A stretch of DNA of 64,000 nucleotides from Chloroflexia bacterium SDU3-3 (GCA_009268125.1 WBOU01000008.1:1-64000), one strand, 5' to 3'. Counted from the first letter of the stretch, positions 8,191 through 16,461 are shown. Program-made: numbers and translations. The notes: generated by a model not told the origin, from the sequence alone.

Positions 8191-8224
8191 GCCATCCAGC
8201 GACCAGAGCTGGATGGCGTTTTTT
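8191..8224 (+). terminator. Rho-independent terminator with no upstream plus-strand gene
   Basis: GCCATCCAGC (8191-8200) and GCTGGATGGC (8208-8217) form a perfect 10-bp stem with a 7-base loop, followed by GTTTTTT on the plus strand. No plus-strand gene ends before it; the nearest upstream gene is on the minus strand. A second hairpin with a 12-bp, one-mismatch stem (8373-8384 with 8403-8414) is followed by TTTT. The 8137-8433 stretch holds these two hairpins and no gene that I can support. Confidence 0.65.
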
Positions 8225-8433
8225 GTAGCTATAGGTAGGTGCTTGCCATCTGGCGAGTTTGTGGTCATCGACATTTTGGGTCTACACGCCTTTCTCGCTA
8301 TGAGAGCGCGATTATATGGGCGTGTGGGCCTCGGGTTGCGGACTCGATCTTCGAGCGTATATGATGCTCCAGGAGAACCCCACCTCGCGCGTTGTTCGTT
8401 GTGGTGAGGTTCTCTTTTCCGTGTCGCCGCTGC

Positions 8434-9258
8434 CTACTGGTTGCACTCCCTGACAAACGCATCCAGCAGCGCGTTAAACTGCTCCGGCTGCTCCCACTGC
8501 GGCGCGTGCCCAGCCTCCCCAATGATCTGAATCTGCCCGCGCCACAGCGTGGGCATGGTCAGCCCGGCGATGTACGCGCCGCTGATCAACTGCTCCTGCT
8601 CGCCGTGAATGACCGCCAGCGGCACCGTGAGGCCGCCGACGATGGACACCTCGTCGGTGTAGCCATCCGGGCGGATGCTGCCTGCGACGGCGGCGCGGGC
8701 CTGGCCGCTGGAGCGCCGGATGTCCTCAATGAAGTTTTCGGGCAGCTCGGCCACCCCCGGCCTGAAGAAGGCCGCCACATAGGCGCGCATCTCCTCGTCG
8801 GAAAGTTCGGCGTTGAAGGATGAGGCCATGGCCGGGTGCGGCAGGAAGGCCTGCTCCATCGCGGGCGGGAAGGCGATAGGGGGCGTGCCGAAGATCAGCA
8901 CGCCCCGTAGGTTGGGGAGCATGGTCGTCGCCTCTAGGGCGATATGCCCGCCGAGGCTCCACCCGACCAGTACCGGCGACTCAAGCCCCAGTGCGGCCAC
9001 GGTCTTCACCACCACATCGGCCCAGCCGCGCAGCCCGAGCACGCTCTCCGGCTCGGGGACCGGCTGCGAGTCGCCGAGGCCGGGCAGATCGATGGCGACT
9101 AGGTGGTAGGCTTGGCCCAGCGGGCTTTCGAGCTGGCGCTGGAATGCGCGGCCCGATGAGGAGTTGCCGTGGATGAGCACGACTGTCGGGCCGTCTCCGG
9201 CGCTCTCGTAGTAGGCAACGGTCTGGCTGCCGATCTGGATCGTCTTCAGTGCGGTCAT
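8434..9258 (-). CDS. Alpha/beta-hydrolase fold enzyme
   Basis: This is a 274-residue single-domain hydrolase. An oxyanion-hole loop HGNSSSG is followed by AIDLPGLGDS, the nucleophile elbow GWSLGG (Ser), an acid after VPLAVIHGEQE, and the catalytic His in GEAGHAPQ. Length and motif order match small esterases or peptidase S33-like hydrolases. There is no signal peptide. The substrate is not evident. The gene stands alone; an intergenic repeat lies upstream of it (9377-9480). Confidence 0.9.
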   Translation of the reverse strand: MTALKTIQIGSQTVAYYESAGDGPTVVLIHGNSSSGRAFQRQLESPLGQAYHLVAIDLPGLGDSQPVPEPESVLGLRGWADVVVKTVAALGLESPVLVGWSLGGHIALEATTMLPNLRGVLIFGTPPIAFPPAMEQAFLPHPAMASSFNAELSDEEMRAYVAAFFRPGVAELPENFIEDIRRSSGQARAAVAGSIRPDGYTDEVSIVGGLTVPLAVIHGEQEQLISGAYIAGLTMPTLWRGQIQIIGEAGHAPQWEQPEQFNALLDAFVRECNQ

Positions 9259-9376
9259 GGTCGCCCCTTCTGCTCCCGATGCGAGTACGCTGGTATTTTA
9301 CGCCACGGCACCTGCCTTTCGCTACTACCGAACGCGAAGGTAGAGCCTCTGCGTTCTTCATGCGCCAAAGACTATT

Positions 9377-9480
9377 TACCACCAAGACTCCAAGGCACCA
9401 AGGGGAGAAAGGGACGAATACCACGAAGGCGCGAAGGGGAGAAAGGGACGAATACCACGAAGGCGCGAAGGGGAGAAAAG
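9377..9480. repeat. Dispersed ACCACGAAGGCGCGAAG repeat, tandem copies
   Basis: ACCAAGACTCCAAGGCACCA is followed by two direct copies of a 34-base unit (GGGACGAATACCACGAAGGC... then GCGAAGGGGAGAAA). Related sequence occurs in this window at 16117-16144, 28677-28832 and 57319-57372, always between genes and in either orientation. It encodes nothing convincing. It is a member of an intergenic repeat family. Confidence 0.85.
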
Positions 9481-9501
9481 AGATTTGCTGATGGCTATGC
9501 G

Positions 9502-9740
9502 CTACAGATCCCACAGCAGCCCAGCCGGGCCTACGTTCACCACCGGCGTGGCCCCGATGCGCGCGCGCTGGCCCGCGCTGGCGTGGATGTGGTCGCACAC
9601 TACCAAGCGCGGGGCGAGCCGCGCCCCGCGTTGGCGAAGTCGCCAGCGCCGATGGCCAGATCGGCCCGCGCTGCCAGCGCGCAGAGCGCCCGCGCCGCAT
9701 TGCGGTCGGCGTGGAGATCGCTGAAGAGCAGGAGTTTCAT
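9502..9740 (-). pseudogene. Calcineurin-like metallophosphoesterase remnant
   Basis: From ATG 9740 the minus strand reads MKLLLFSDLHADRNAARAL followed by AIGAGDFAN, the first two metal-binding blocks (D-x-H and GD) of the metallophosphoesterase family. The frame then stops. In another frame the sequence continues as VVCDHIHASAGQ...VVNVGPAG, the C-terminal GHxH block and end of the same family, with Asp replacing Gly. More than half of the usual 200-250 residues is missing between the blocks. The gene has therefore suffered an internal deletion with a frame change and cannot be functional. Confidence 0.78.
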
Positions 9741-9801
9741 CGGTGATCCTTTTCGTTAGGGTGACGTGTGGACTGCACGCCACCATACATCCTGCGGCGT
9801 G

Positions 9802-10356
9802 CTAGTCGATCACCTTCCCGCACTCGGCCAGCCGCATCGCATCCCAGTAGATCGCGGCCATGTCGCCTGGCGGGCCGCAGCGCAGGCCGCCTGCCGCCGC
9901 CAGATCGCAGGCGTACAGCAGGTCGTACAGCCCCAGGTGCACCCACTCCCACAGCATGGTGTCGAAGTTGTAGCTGATCATCAGCGCCGAGAACCGCGCG
10001 CGGATGGCCTCCTGCTCGTCGGGGGCGATGCCGCACTCAGCCAGGGTGCGGGCCGTGCCAGCCTTGACCGCGTCGTCAAATTCGGTGTCGAGGAAGGGGT
10101 CGAGCAGCAGCGACCACACGTCGACGCGGCGCACACAGGGCAGGCCGCGCTGCAGCGCCGCGTCGACCAGCTCGGCCTCGCTGGCCTTCTCCACGAACAG
10201 CACCTCGCCCTGGCGCGTGCGCACCTCGGGCGGGAAGGCCTGGATGACCACCTCGCGCACGTCGGCCCAGGCCAGCAGGCCGTCGGGGTAGACCGAGGCG
10301 GGCTGGAAGGGGTAGTGGGCAAACTGGATGCCGCTTTCGGTGATGGTGATGCGCAT
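9802..10356 (-). CDS. Hypothetical protein, 184 residues
   Basis: A complete GC-rich frame begins MRITITESGIQFAHYPF. The N-terminal half looks like a small alpha/beta domain (WADVREVVIQAFPPEVRTR, then EVLFVEKASEAELVDAAL). The C-terminal half is helical and acidic, with many aromatic residues. There is no signal peptide, membrane segment or known motif. Codon use matches neighbouring real genes. I do not recognise the family. Confidence 0.7.
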   Translation of the reverse strand: MRITITESGIQFAHYPFQPASVYPDGLLAWADVREVVIQAFPPEVRTRQGEVLFVEKASEAELVDAALQRGLPCVRRVDVWSLLLDPFLDTEFDDAVKAGTARTLAECGIAPDEQEAIRARFSALMISYNFDTMLWEWVHLGLYDLLYACDLAAAGGLRCGPPGDMAAIYWDAMRLAECGKVID

Positions 10357-10557
10357 AGGGGATTTCTAAGATAGTTAGGTTTTATTTTGATACTGGAAAG
10401 AGGCAGTGTATGGGGTGTTGCTCTGTCTGCTTGTATCGTAGCGCATCTGTCAATGGGAGAAAAGGGCTGTGCGATGTATTGCGCTGGGCGGTGGTGAGGC
10501 ATATGCTCTTCATACTGCCAAACGTGGCGATCTCGTGATAGCAGAGGGGAGAGCGAT

Positions 10558-11082
10558 ATGAGCGACCAAAAGGCCATGCAGGCGGAGGTGCTGGCGGCTT
10601 TTTTTGCGCACAATGCCTGGGCCAACCTTCGGCTGCTGGAGTTCTGCGAGCGCCTGAGCGACGAGCAGCTCGACAGCGCGGTGCTGGGCGGCTACGGCTC
10701 CATCCGCGATACGCTGTGGCACATCCTGAGCGCCGAGGCGGGCTATGTGGAGCGCAGCACGGGCGGGCTGCCGCCGAACCCGCTTGTTGCGGGGCAGCCG
10801 CTCGACTTCGCGCAGCTCAAGGAGGTGGCGAGCTGGGCCAGCGACGCGATCCTTCGGATGGCGCTTGACGCAGGCGAGGGCGCGCTGGTGCGCCAGCTCC
10901 CGCCGCGCCCGCCGCTGCAGTTTCGCATGGCCAGCCTGATCGTGCAGGCCATCACCCACTCCGCCGAGCACCGCGCCCAGATCACCGCGATCATTACACA
11001 GCTCCATCTGGAGCCGCCCGACCTGAGCGTGTGGCAGTACATCCAGGGCCTGGGTGAGATCCAGGAGTTTAGCCGGGAGTAG
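10558..11082 (+). CDS. DinB-family protein
   Basis: This 174-residue four-helix-bundle protein has the DinB metal-site pattern: His in IRDTLWHIL, and two His in ITHSAEHRAQI near the end. The RBS GAGGGGAGAG lies just before ATG 10558. DinB/YfiT-like proteins include thiol-dependent transferases (bacillithiol or mycothiol) and damage-inducible proteins of unknown activity. It is one of three DinB-type genes in the window and the only one on the plus strand. The next gene converges on it and is also DinB-like. Confidence 0.9.
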   Translation: MSDQKAMQAEVLAAFFAHNAWANLRLLEFCERLSDEQLDSAVLGGYGSIRDTLWHILSAEAGYVERSTGGLPPNPLVAGQPLDFAQLKEVASWASDAILRMALDAGEGALVRQLPPRPPLQFRMASLIVQAITHSAEHRAQITAIITQLHLEPPDLSVWQYIQGLGEIQEFSRE

Positions 11083-11093
11083 CCGAGCGTGCC

Positions 11094-11136
11094 ATGCCCG
11101 CTGTTGCCATAATGAATCCATGGCAACAGCGGGCAT
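11094..11136. terminator. Bidirectional hairpin between convergent dinB-like genes
   Basis: ATGCCCGCTGTTGCCAT (11094-11110) pairs perfectly with 11120-11136 across a 9-base loop, a 17-bp stem. It lies exactly between two converging genes. There is no strong T tract on either side, so it may act by structure alone. Confidence 0.6.
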
Positions 11137-11173
11137 GATCGTTTGGTATGGCTGCTGTGATCGTTGGGCGCGC

Positions 11174-11671
11174 CTAGTCGTTCATCCACACATCGCGCAG
11201 CCATATACCCATGCGCAGGATGGTGTCGGCGTGCTCGTAGGTGTGCTGGAAGGTTTTGCTGACCACCATGCGCAGCGGTCGCTCGCCCCACAGCGTCGCG
11301 CGCGGCGTCTCCCAGTCGGCGTCGGCCAGCTCATCCAGCAGCGCGATCTGCTCGCCGCGCACGGTCTGGAAGGCCTCGACCAGCTGCTCAAAAGGCTGCG
11401 CGGCGGCAAGCTCCCACGTCTCATCGCTGTCCTTCCAGGCGTCGGCGGCGGGCATGGGCGCGCCGAGCCACTGGCGCATGGAGGGCAGCGCTAGGTCGCG
11501 CTCGTAGCTGGCAACGTGCCAGAGGTGGCGGGCCGCTGGCCACGCGCCGAAGTACTCGGGCTGGGGCGGGGCGTGGTAGCGCTGCTGGGCGCTGAGCTGG
11601 TAGATGCCCCAGATCAGGCCGTCGGCGCTAGAGCGCAGCTGGGTGCGGAACCACGCGGCGTAGTCGTTCAT
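11174..11671 (-). CDS. DinB-like (DinB_2) protein
   Basis: The 165-residue protein has His in ARHLWHVASYERD and a second His pair in TFQHTYEHADTILRMG, the DinB_2 metal-binding pattern. The N-terminal helix is typical of the family. It converges on another DinB gene. The two share a fold but have little sequence in common, so this is not a recent duplication. Substrate unknown. Confidence 0.85.
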   Translation of the reverse strand: MNDYAAWFRTQLRSSADGLIWGIYQLSAQQRYHAPPQPEYFGAWPAARHLWHVASYERDLALPSMRQWLGAPMPAADAWKDSDETWELAAAQPFEQLVEAFQTVRGEQIALLDELADADWETPRATLWGERPLRMVVSKTFQHTYEHADTILRMGIWLRDVWMND

Positions 11672-11910
11672 GGGTTCCTCGTTCTGCTGTTAGGATTTTG
11701 CACCCGGCCAGCATAGCACCGCGCCGCCGCGCGATCATCTATCGCAGGATGTATTTGTCCAGATTAAAGATCGGCATTTTGTCCGATAGCGGCTTTTTTC
11801 TTTTGAAAAGAAGGGAATTGGGCGGGGGATATGTTTTTGGGCTGAACGATAAAAAGTGCAGGAGGTGGTGATTTTTGATGTGATTGATCAAGAATGGCGT
11901 GTATTCGAGA

Positions 11911-12420
11911 TTAATGCTGGCCAAGAGGTGCCGACGGCAGCAAGTGCGGTGCGTGGAGGACTATATCGCGGTAGAGCGGGCTGTGGGCGTCCCAGTCGAA
12001 CATATATAGCGGGATGCGGCGGTCGACCTCGCGGTAGGATGTGGATGTGGCGCGCAGCATACGCGTCCACATGCCCATGTGCGTGGCCGCGCCGCGCCGC
12101 AGCAGCAGGCTGTGCTGGCGGTAGCGCTCGTCGATGCGCTCGGCGTCGGCCCATGCGGCCTCCAGCGCCAGCCCCGGCCTGTTGAAGGCGATGCCCTCCG
12201 CCGTCACGCGCAGCACGGTGCGGCGCAGCGCGGCGAGGTTGCCCCATGCGGCGGCGAGCCACACGGCCAGCAGCGCCACGCCGGGGCCGCACTGATCGCG
12301 AGCGATCAGTACGAGGGCGAAAATCGCCATGGCCAGCGACAGGGGTATGGCGCTGAACAGCAGCATTTTGCAGTAGCGTGGGCCGACGGCGTAGGTGTGC
12401 GGCTCTGGCGAAGTGGACAT
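11911..12420 (-). CDS. Membrane protein with PH-like C-terminal region, paralogue 1
   Basis: The 169-residue protein has two N-terminal membrane segments (LFSAIPLSLAMAIFALVLIA and the following GVALLAVWLAAAWG). A soluble domain follows with VTAEGIAFNRPGLALEAAWADAERI, resembling bacterial PH-like domains. The C-terminus carries REVDRRIPLYMF-WDAHSPL, shared with the neighbour. ATG 12420 was chosen because the membrane segments follow directly. It begins 10 bases after the stop of its paralogue, so the two form a tandem pair. Function unknown. Confidence 0.75.
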   Translation of the reverse strand: MSTSPEPHTYAVGPRYCKMLLFSAIPLSLAMAIFALVLIARDQCGPGVALLAVWLAAAWGNLAALRRTVLRVTAEGIAFNRPGLALEAAWADAERIDERYRQHSLLLRRGAATHMGMWTRMLRATSTSYREVDRRIPLYMFDWDAHSPLYRDIVLHAPHLLPSAPLGQH

Positions 12421-12430
12421 AGGTGATTGC

Positions 12431-12958
12431 CTACCCCTCAATCAAGAGATGCGGGACGCGGCGGGAGACCTCGCGGCAGAGCGGGCTGTGGGCATCCCAG
12501 CCGAACATATATAGTGGGATGCGGCGGTCGACCTCGCGGCTGGCGGTGGCCACAGCCTTCACGATCTGCATCCAGGGTGCCAGCTTCGCATCTGCGCCCT
12601 TCCCAACGATGCAGGTAGCCTGCCGCGTCGGCTCCTCGATGCGCTCGATGGCCTCCCACGGCGCGTCGATGCACAACCCTGGGGCGGTGTAGGTGATGCC
12701 GCGCGCCGACACCTGCAGGCGGGTGTCGCGCAGGCGGTAGGTGCTGCCCCACAGCGTGCTGGCGGCGAACACCAGAAACAGGCCGCTCGGCAGCAGGTAG
12801 CTGGTCCACGTGGTGAGCACGCCGCTGCGCGCGCCCAGGGCGAACACGCCCAGCACCAGTAGCAGCGCGCAGGCCACGCCCACCCACGCGCCGATCAGGC
12901 TGGCCTTGCGGTAGCTCGGCTCGACGGTGTAGGTCTGCTGGTTCGGTGGTGTTGCCAT
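12431..12958 (-). CDS. Membrane protein with PH-like C-terminal region, paralogue 2
   Basis: The 175-residue protein has the same layout as its downstream neighbour: a Q/Y-rich start (TYTVEPSYRKASLIG), two membrane segments, an ITYTAPGLCIDAPWEAIERI strand-helix unit, and REVDRRIPLYMFGWDAHSPL near the end. The two proteins are clearly paralogous yet quite diverged outside the C-terminal block, so the duplication is old. There is a good start at 12958, after which the upstream region becomes AT-rich and promoter-like. Confidence 0.75.
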   Translation of the reverse strand: MATPPNQQTYTVEPSYRKASLIGAWVGVACALLLVLGVFALGARSGVLTTWTSYLLPSGLFLVFAASTLWGSTYRLRDTRLQVSARGITYTAPGLCIDAPWEAIERIEEPTRQATCIVGKGADAKLAPWMQIVKAVATASREVDRRIPLYMFGWDAHSPLCREVSRRVPHLLIEG

Positions 12959-13217
12959 GGTGCGTTGCCCTCTCAGAATGCTGTCGGGCGCGATTGTAGC
13001 ACCTGGGGCGGCGCATATCAAATGCGCGCGTGCGCGTGCGGCTGGGGAGCGCCGCGCGCTGCTTTTTGGGGCTTCCCGATGCTATTTTGGTAAAAGAGCG
13101 CAGGTGGTGGTACTTAGTTAGGTTGATATTAAGGTAGTATTTGATTGACAAACTGTTTTTATTCGCATACAGTATGCGGCGATTTGCGCCATTCTCTGTT
13201 TTTGCTAGGAGCCACGT

Positions 13218-14246
13218 GTGAAAAGCCTCTACCGCAGCGTGCTGCTGCCTATCGTTACGCTCGCTCTGCTATCCGCATGCGGTACCAGCGCCGCGCTGCC
13301 CACGCCCGCGCCCGCGGCCACGCCGCTTTCCACAGCCACGGCCACGCCCGTGCCCACGGCCACGCCCGCGCCCACCGCCGAGGCCGCCACCAGAATGGTC
13401 ACGCACGCCCTGGGCAAGAGCGAGGTGCCCGCGCACCCGCAGCGCGTGGTGGTGCTCGACGCGATGGACGACGTGCTGGCGCTAGGCATCACGCCGGTGG
13501 GCGCGGCAAACTGGGTCGGCTCGGCCTCGGGCGCGCAGGCTGCCTTCCCGCCCTACCTCGACCAGCGGATGCTTGCCGAGATCGCGTGGCTGGGCGACAA
13601 CAAGCAGCCCGATTTGGAGACGATCGTGCGGCTCAAGCCCGACCTGATCCTGGGCCGCACCACCTGGCACGAGGCGATCTACAAAGAGCTTTCGGCCATA
13701 GCGCCGACCGTGATCGTGGATCAGAAGGCGCTGGGCGGCTGGAAGGGCCAGTTTCTGGCCTACGCCGACGCCCTAAACAAGACCGCCCAGGCCCAGGGCA
13801 TGCTCGACGCATACGAGGCGCGGGCGGCGTCCATCAAGGCACGGCTCGCCCAGCTCTCGCCCGCGCCCGAGGTCTCGCTGGCCCGCTTCGACCCAGGGCG
13901 GATCGTGATCTACGAGCGGCAGATCTTCGCGGGTAGCGTGCTGGAGGACGCCGGGGTGCGCCGCCCCGCTGGGCAGGATGCCGACGAGAGCAGCCGCGAG
14001 ATCTCGGTCGAGGAGCTGGCGGCGGTCGATGGCGATGTGCTACTGGTGGTGCAGGCCGACGCGCAGAACTCGACGCTGGCAGAGCTGAGCGGCAGCCCGC
14101 TGTGGGCGCAGCTGAAGGCCGTGAAGAGCGGGCGCGTGGTGAATGTCTCGTTTGATGTGTGGGTGGGCGGCTGGACGATCACCGGTGCCAATCTGATCCT
14201 CGACGATCTGGAGCGCCACCTACTGGCCAGCGCGGCAGGCCAGTAG
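13218..14246 (+). CDS. Iron-siderophore/cobalamin-type ABC transporter binding lipoprotein
   Basis: The 342-residue protein starts with a lipoprotein signal whose lipobox is LLSAC (Cys21). A Pro/Thr/Ala-rich linker follows to about residue 58. The binding fold begins at PAHPQRVVVLDAMDDVLALG, continues with DLETIVRLKPDLILG and ends with VWVGGWTITGANLILDDLERH, the pattern of FecB/BtuF-type class III binding proteins. It starts at GTG 13218 with TAGGA seven bases upstream. No permease or ATPase gene adjoins, so it must share a transporter encoded elsewhere. The ligand class is inferred from the family. Confidence 0.9.
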   Translation: MKSLYRSVLLPIVTLALLSACGTSAALPTPAPAATPLSTATATPVPTATPAPTAEAATRMVTHALGKSEVPAHPQRVVVLDAMDDVLALGITPVGAANWVGSASGAQAAFPPYLDQRMLAEIAWLGDNKQPDLETIVRLKPDLILGRTTWHEAIYKELSAIAPTVIVDQKALGGWKGQFLAYADALNKTAQAQGMLDAYEARAASIKARLAQLSPAPEVSLARFDPGRIVIYERQIFAGSVLEDAGVRRPAGQDADESSREISVEELAAVDGDVLLVVQADAQNSTLAELSGSPLWAQLKAVKSGRVVNVSFDVWVGGWTITGANLILDDLERHLLASAAGQ

Positions 14247-14270
14247 GCGCTGCCGCGCGAACGGCGGCGC
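14247..14270. terminator. Short hairpin between convergent genes
   Basis: GCGCTGCCG (14247-14255) can pair with CGGCGGCGC (14262-14270), allowing one G-T pair, around CGCGAA. It separates the binding-protein gene from the convergent ankyrin gene. There is no T tract, so support is modest. Confidence 0.35.
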
Positions 14271-14834
14271 TCAGCCGAGCAGGGCGATCAGCGATGCGTA
14301 GCTGTTCGGCGATTCCGCCTCAGCATCGCGCGCCTCATCCACCGAGCGCCGCCCGTCATAGTCGCGGGCCTCGCGGTCTGCGCCACGCGCAAGCAGCACC
14401 CGCGCCACCAGTTCGTCGCCATGCATGGCGGCGAAGAAGAGCGGCGTTCTGCCTTCGTGATCGCGCCCGTTCACATCGGCACCTTGGTCGAGCAGATAGC
14501 CGACGATATGGTCATGCCCATAGGCTGCGGCGGTGTGCAGCGGTGCGCCCAGATCAAGCGCCGCGCCGAGGTCCACCAGGGTCTGCACCATCGGCAGGTT
14601 GCCGTCGCCGCAGGCATTGGCCAGGTGGGTTGGGTAGCACGGCTCATTGACGTCCGCCCCAGCTTCCACCAGCAGCTCGACAATCTCGCCGCTGGCCTCC
14701 TGTACAGCCCAGTGGAGCAGGCTGGTGCCCTCCTCATCGCAGGCGCTGGCATAGGCCCCCGCATCCAGCATGCTTTTCACGAGGTCGGCATCGTCATCCA
14801 CGATAGCATCGCGCAGATCGTCATAATTGGCCAT
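14271..14834 (-). CDS. Ankyrin-repeat protein
   Basis: The 187-residue protein consists of about five ankyrin repeats. Examples are DEEGTSLLHWAVQEASGEIVELLVEAGADVN, a degenerate PCYPTHLANACGDG unit, GAPLHTAAAYGHDHIVGYLL and GRTPLFFAAMHGDELVARVL (shown in part). There is no signal peptide or catalytic domain. It probably works as a protein-binding module. It stands alone between a convergent binding-protein gene and an unrelated small gene. Confidence 0.92.
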   Translation of the reverse strand: MANYDDLRDAIVDDDADLVKSMLDAGAYASACDEEGTSLLHWAVQEASGEIVELLVEAGADVNEPCYPTHLANACGDGNLPMVQTLVDLGAALDLGAPLHTAAAYGHDHIVGYLLDQGADVNGRDHEGRTPLFFAAMHGDELVARVLLARGADREARDYDGRRSVDEARDAEAESPNSYASLIALLG

Positions 14835-14952
14835 TGCTTATAGCCTCTACTTCCATTGCAGATCATTTCTATTTACCGCACCACCAGCACCTCGGTGCGC
14901 TTCGGAAGCTCTTCGCGATGTCGGCGCGGTAGAATGGGTTCCCATGCCCAGC

Positions 14953-15339
14953 TTAGCCCTCACCACCCTGGTAGGTGTAGAGAGGCAGCTGCGACGCGGC
15001 CAGCCGCTGGTGGAAGGCCGCCTGCCACCGCTCCCACTGCTCGGGCGGGAGCGCGCCGTAGACCATGATGCCGTGGGTCTCGACCGAGGCCGCCAGGAAG
15101 GGCGCGTGGCCCTCGTCGTCGCCGAACCAGCGGGGCAGGTCGCCGCCCTCGGGCAGCGCCCCCGGCAGCGCGCGGTAGATCTGGCCCAGCGCGTCCCAGT
15201 CGCCATCCTGCCACGCGTGGAAGTCGAGCTGGTAGATGCGCTCGATCTCGTCGGCGTCGCCCGCGTTGTCGTAGTAGAAGGCCTGGATGGGCAGGCCGCT
15301 GGCGGCGATGCCGCGCACCTGGATGCGGCGGTGGGTCAT
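14953..15339 (-). CDS. Hypothetical protein, 128 residues
   Basis: A frame starting MTHRRIQVRGIAASGLPIQ continues with YYDNAGDADEIERIYQLDFH, an acidic helical middle and a C-terminal WERWQAAFHQRLAAS helix. The start at 15339 is supported by GGAGAGAGGAAACC upstream on the minus strand. No family is recognised. It is small, acidic and soluble, with ordinary codon use for this genome. Confidence 0.65.
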   Translation of the reverse strand: MTHRRIQVRGIAASGLPIQAFYYDNAGDADEIERIYQLDFHAWQDGDWDALGQIYRALPGALPEGGDLPRWFGDDEGHAPFLAASVETHGIMVYGALPPEQWERWQAAFHQRLAASQLPLYTYQGGEG

Positions 15340-15377
15340 GGTTTCCTCTCTCCGCGATGGCATGTGAATATGGGGTA

Positions 15378-16064
15378 TTATGCCACAGGTGGCCGCGCCA
15401 GCGCCGCCCTTCCATAGCCAATAAGCAGCCCACACGCCAGCGCGAACAGCACGCCCAGCAGCAGGAAACCGGCCCACATGGGCCACAGCAGCACCGTGAT
15501 GAGCACGTAGGCCAGCGCGAAGCTGACGAGCAGCGCGGCCAGCGCGCCGAAGATCATGCCTATGGTGATGAGCAGGATGCCCTGCTGCCGCCGCGCTAGC
15601 TCGATCTCGGCCTGCTCGCGTAGTTCGCTGGCGGCCTGCCGGATGCGCTGCTCGACCTTGCGCTCGATCTGCGGCGCGATATCGGCCAGCATGTCGTTTA
15701 TCCGCGCCCTGACACCTTTTTCGACCTGCTGCATGATCTGTGTAAGCGCGGTTCCCTCGCGGTCTTTTGTTGCTTGCTCGATGTACTGCGGCAGCTCATC
15801 GAGCGCTTTCTTGATGCGCTTCTCAACGGTCTTTTCAAAGCGGCTGGTCATATTTTCGACAGCTGCGTTGACAACCGGAGTGATCAAATCGGCTACTGCA
15901 TGAGGTATGTTTTGTACTGGACGCATTGTTCGGATGATGCGTCGCCGCGTTGCCTTGGATGCCCGAACGACATTTTTCGGCCCATCGGAGATAAGCTTCT
16001 CACTGGTTTTTTTGGCGTGCTTAGAGCTATGAGCAAAGGGCTTGAGATACTTTTTGATCGACAT
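15378..16064 (-). CDS. Coiled-coil protein with two C-terminal membrane helices (holin-superfamily-III-like)
   Basis: This is a 228-residue protein. A basic N-terminal region (KKYLKPFAHSSKHAKKTSEK) leads to long heptad-rich helices between residues 60 and 160. Two hydrophobic segments follow (ILLITIGMIFGALAALLVSF and TVLLWPMWAGFLLLGVLFAL). This order recalls the phage-holin-like/YqjD group of membrane-anchored coiled coils. ATG 16064 is preferred over the GTG at 16070 because AGGAG lies seven bases upstream. No phage genes adjoin, so a cell-envelope role is more likely than lysis. Confidence 0.75.
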   Translation of the reverse strand: MSIKKYLKPFAHSSKHAKKTSEKLISDGPKNVVRASKATRRRIIRTMRPVQNIPHAVADLITPVVNAAVENMTSRFEKTVEKRIKKALDELPQYIEQATKDREGTALTQIMQQVEKGVRARINDMLADIAPQIERKVEQRIRQAASELREQAEIELARRQQGILLITIGMIFGALAALLVSFALAYVLITVLLWPMWAGFLLLGVLFALACGLLIGYGRAALARPPVA

Positions 16065-16116
16065 ATGCACTCCTGTGCTGCGAAATACATACTGCCGCTA
16101 TGATATATGTTTTGAA

Positions 16117-16144
16117 CCCTTCGCGCCTTCGCGTCTTCGTGGTA
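16117..16144. repeat. Short copy of the CTTCGCG..CTTCGTGGT dispersed repeat
   Basis: CCTTCGCGCCTTCGCGTCTT continuing into CGTGGTA is the reverse-orientation form of the repeat at 9377-9480, 28677-28832 and 57319-57372. It fills most of the gap between two minus-strand genes. Confidence 0.8.
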
Positions 16145-16155
16145 AATCGGTCTGC

Positions 16156-16461
16156 CTACCCCCGCTCCACCTTCACGGCGATGCCGTAGATGGCGTTGCG
16201 CCCGACCCAGCCGTTGGTGCCGCCTCGGTTGTTGCCGATCAGGAAGCGGCCCTGGCCGACGGCCTTGACCAGGTGCAGGTAGTCGGTGCCGTGCACGCGC
16301 ACCAGCACGATGTCGCCCACCTGGAGCGCGTCGGCGTCGCAGGGCGCGACCGTCACGCGGTCGCCGTCGTTGACCTTGCCGGTCATGGAGTGGCCGCGCG
16401 GGCGGATCTGCACGGTCTCGCCGCGCCGCAGGGCCTCTTTGGCGAAAGTCGCCCAGCTCAT
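16156..16461 (-). CDS. Stand-alone S24/S26-type peptidase domain
   Basis: This 101-residue protein is a single S24/S26 peptidase fold. QIRPRGHSMTGKVNDGDRVTV holds the Ser nucleophile (the Ser of GHSM) and DYLHLVKAVGQGRFLIGNN holds the Lys general base. LexA/UmuD and signal peptidases share this Ser-Lys dyad. There is no DNA-binding domain as in LexA and no membrane anchor as in signal peptidase I, so its substrate is unclear. The NRGGTNGWVG segment matches many short signal-peptidase-like proteins. The ends are well defined. Confidence 0.8.
   Translation of the reverse strand: MSWATFAKEALRRGETVQIRPRGHSMTGKVNDGDRVTVAPCDADALQVGDIVLVRVHGTDYLHLVKAVGQGRFLIGNNRGGTNGWVGRNAIYGIAVKVERG

Noticed and set aside
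11739-11924. A 61-residue minus-strand ORF in the AT-rich gap before the PH-like gene
   Set aside because: There is no RBS or recognisable motif, and its 5' end runs into another gene. The gap (11672-11910) is better read as non-coding.
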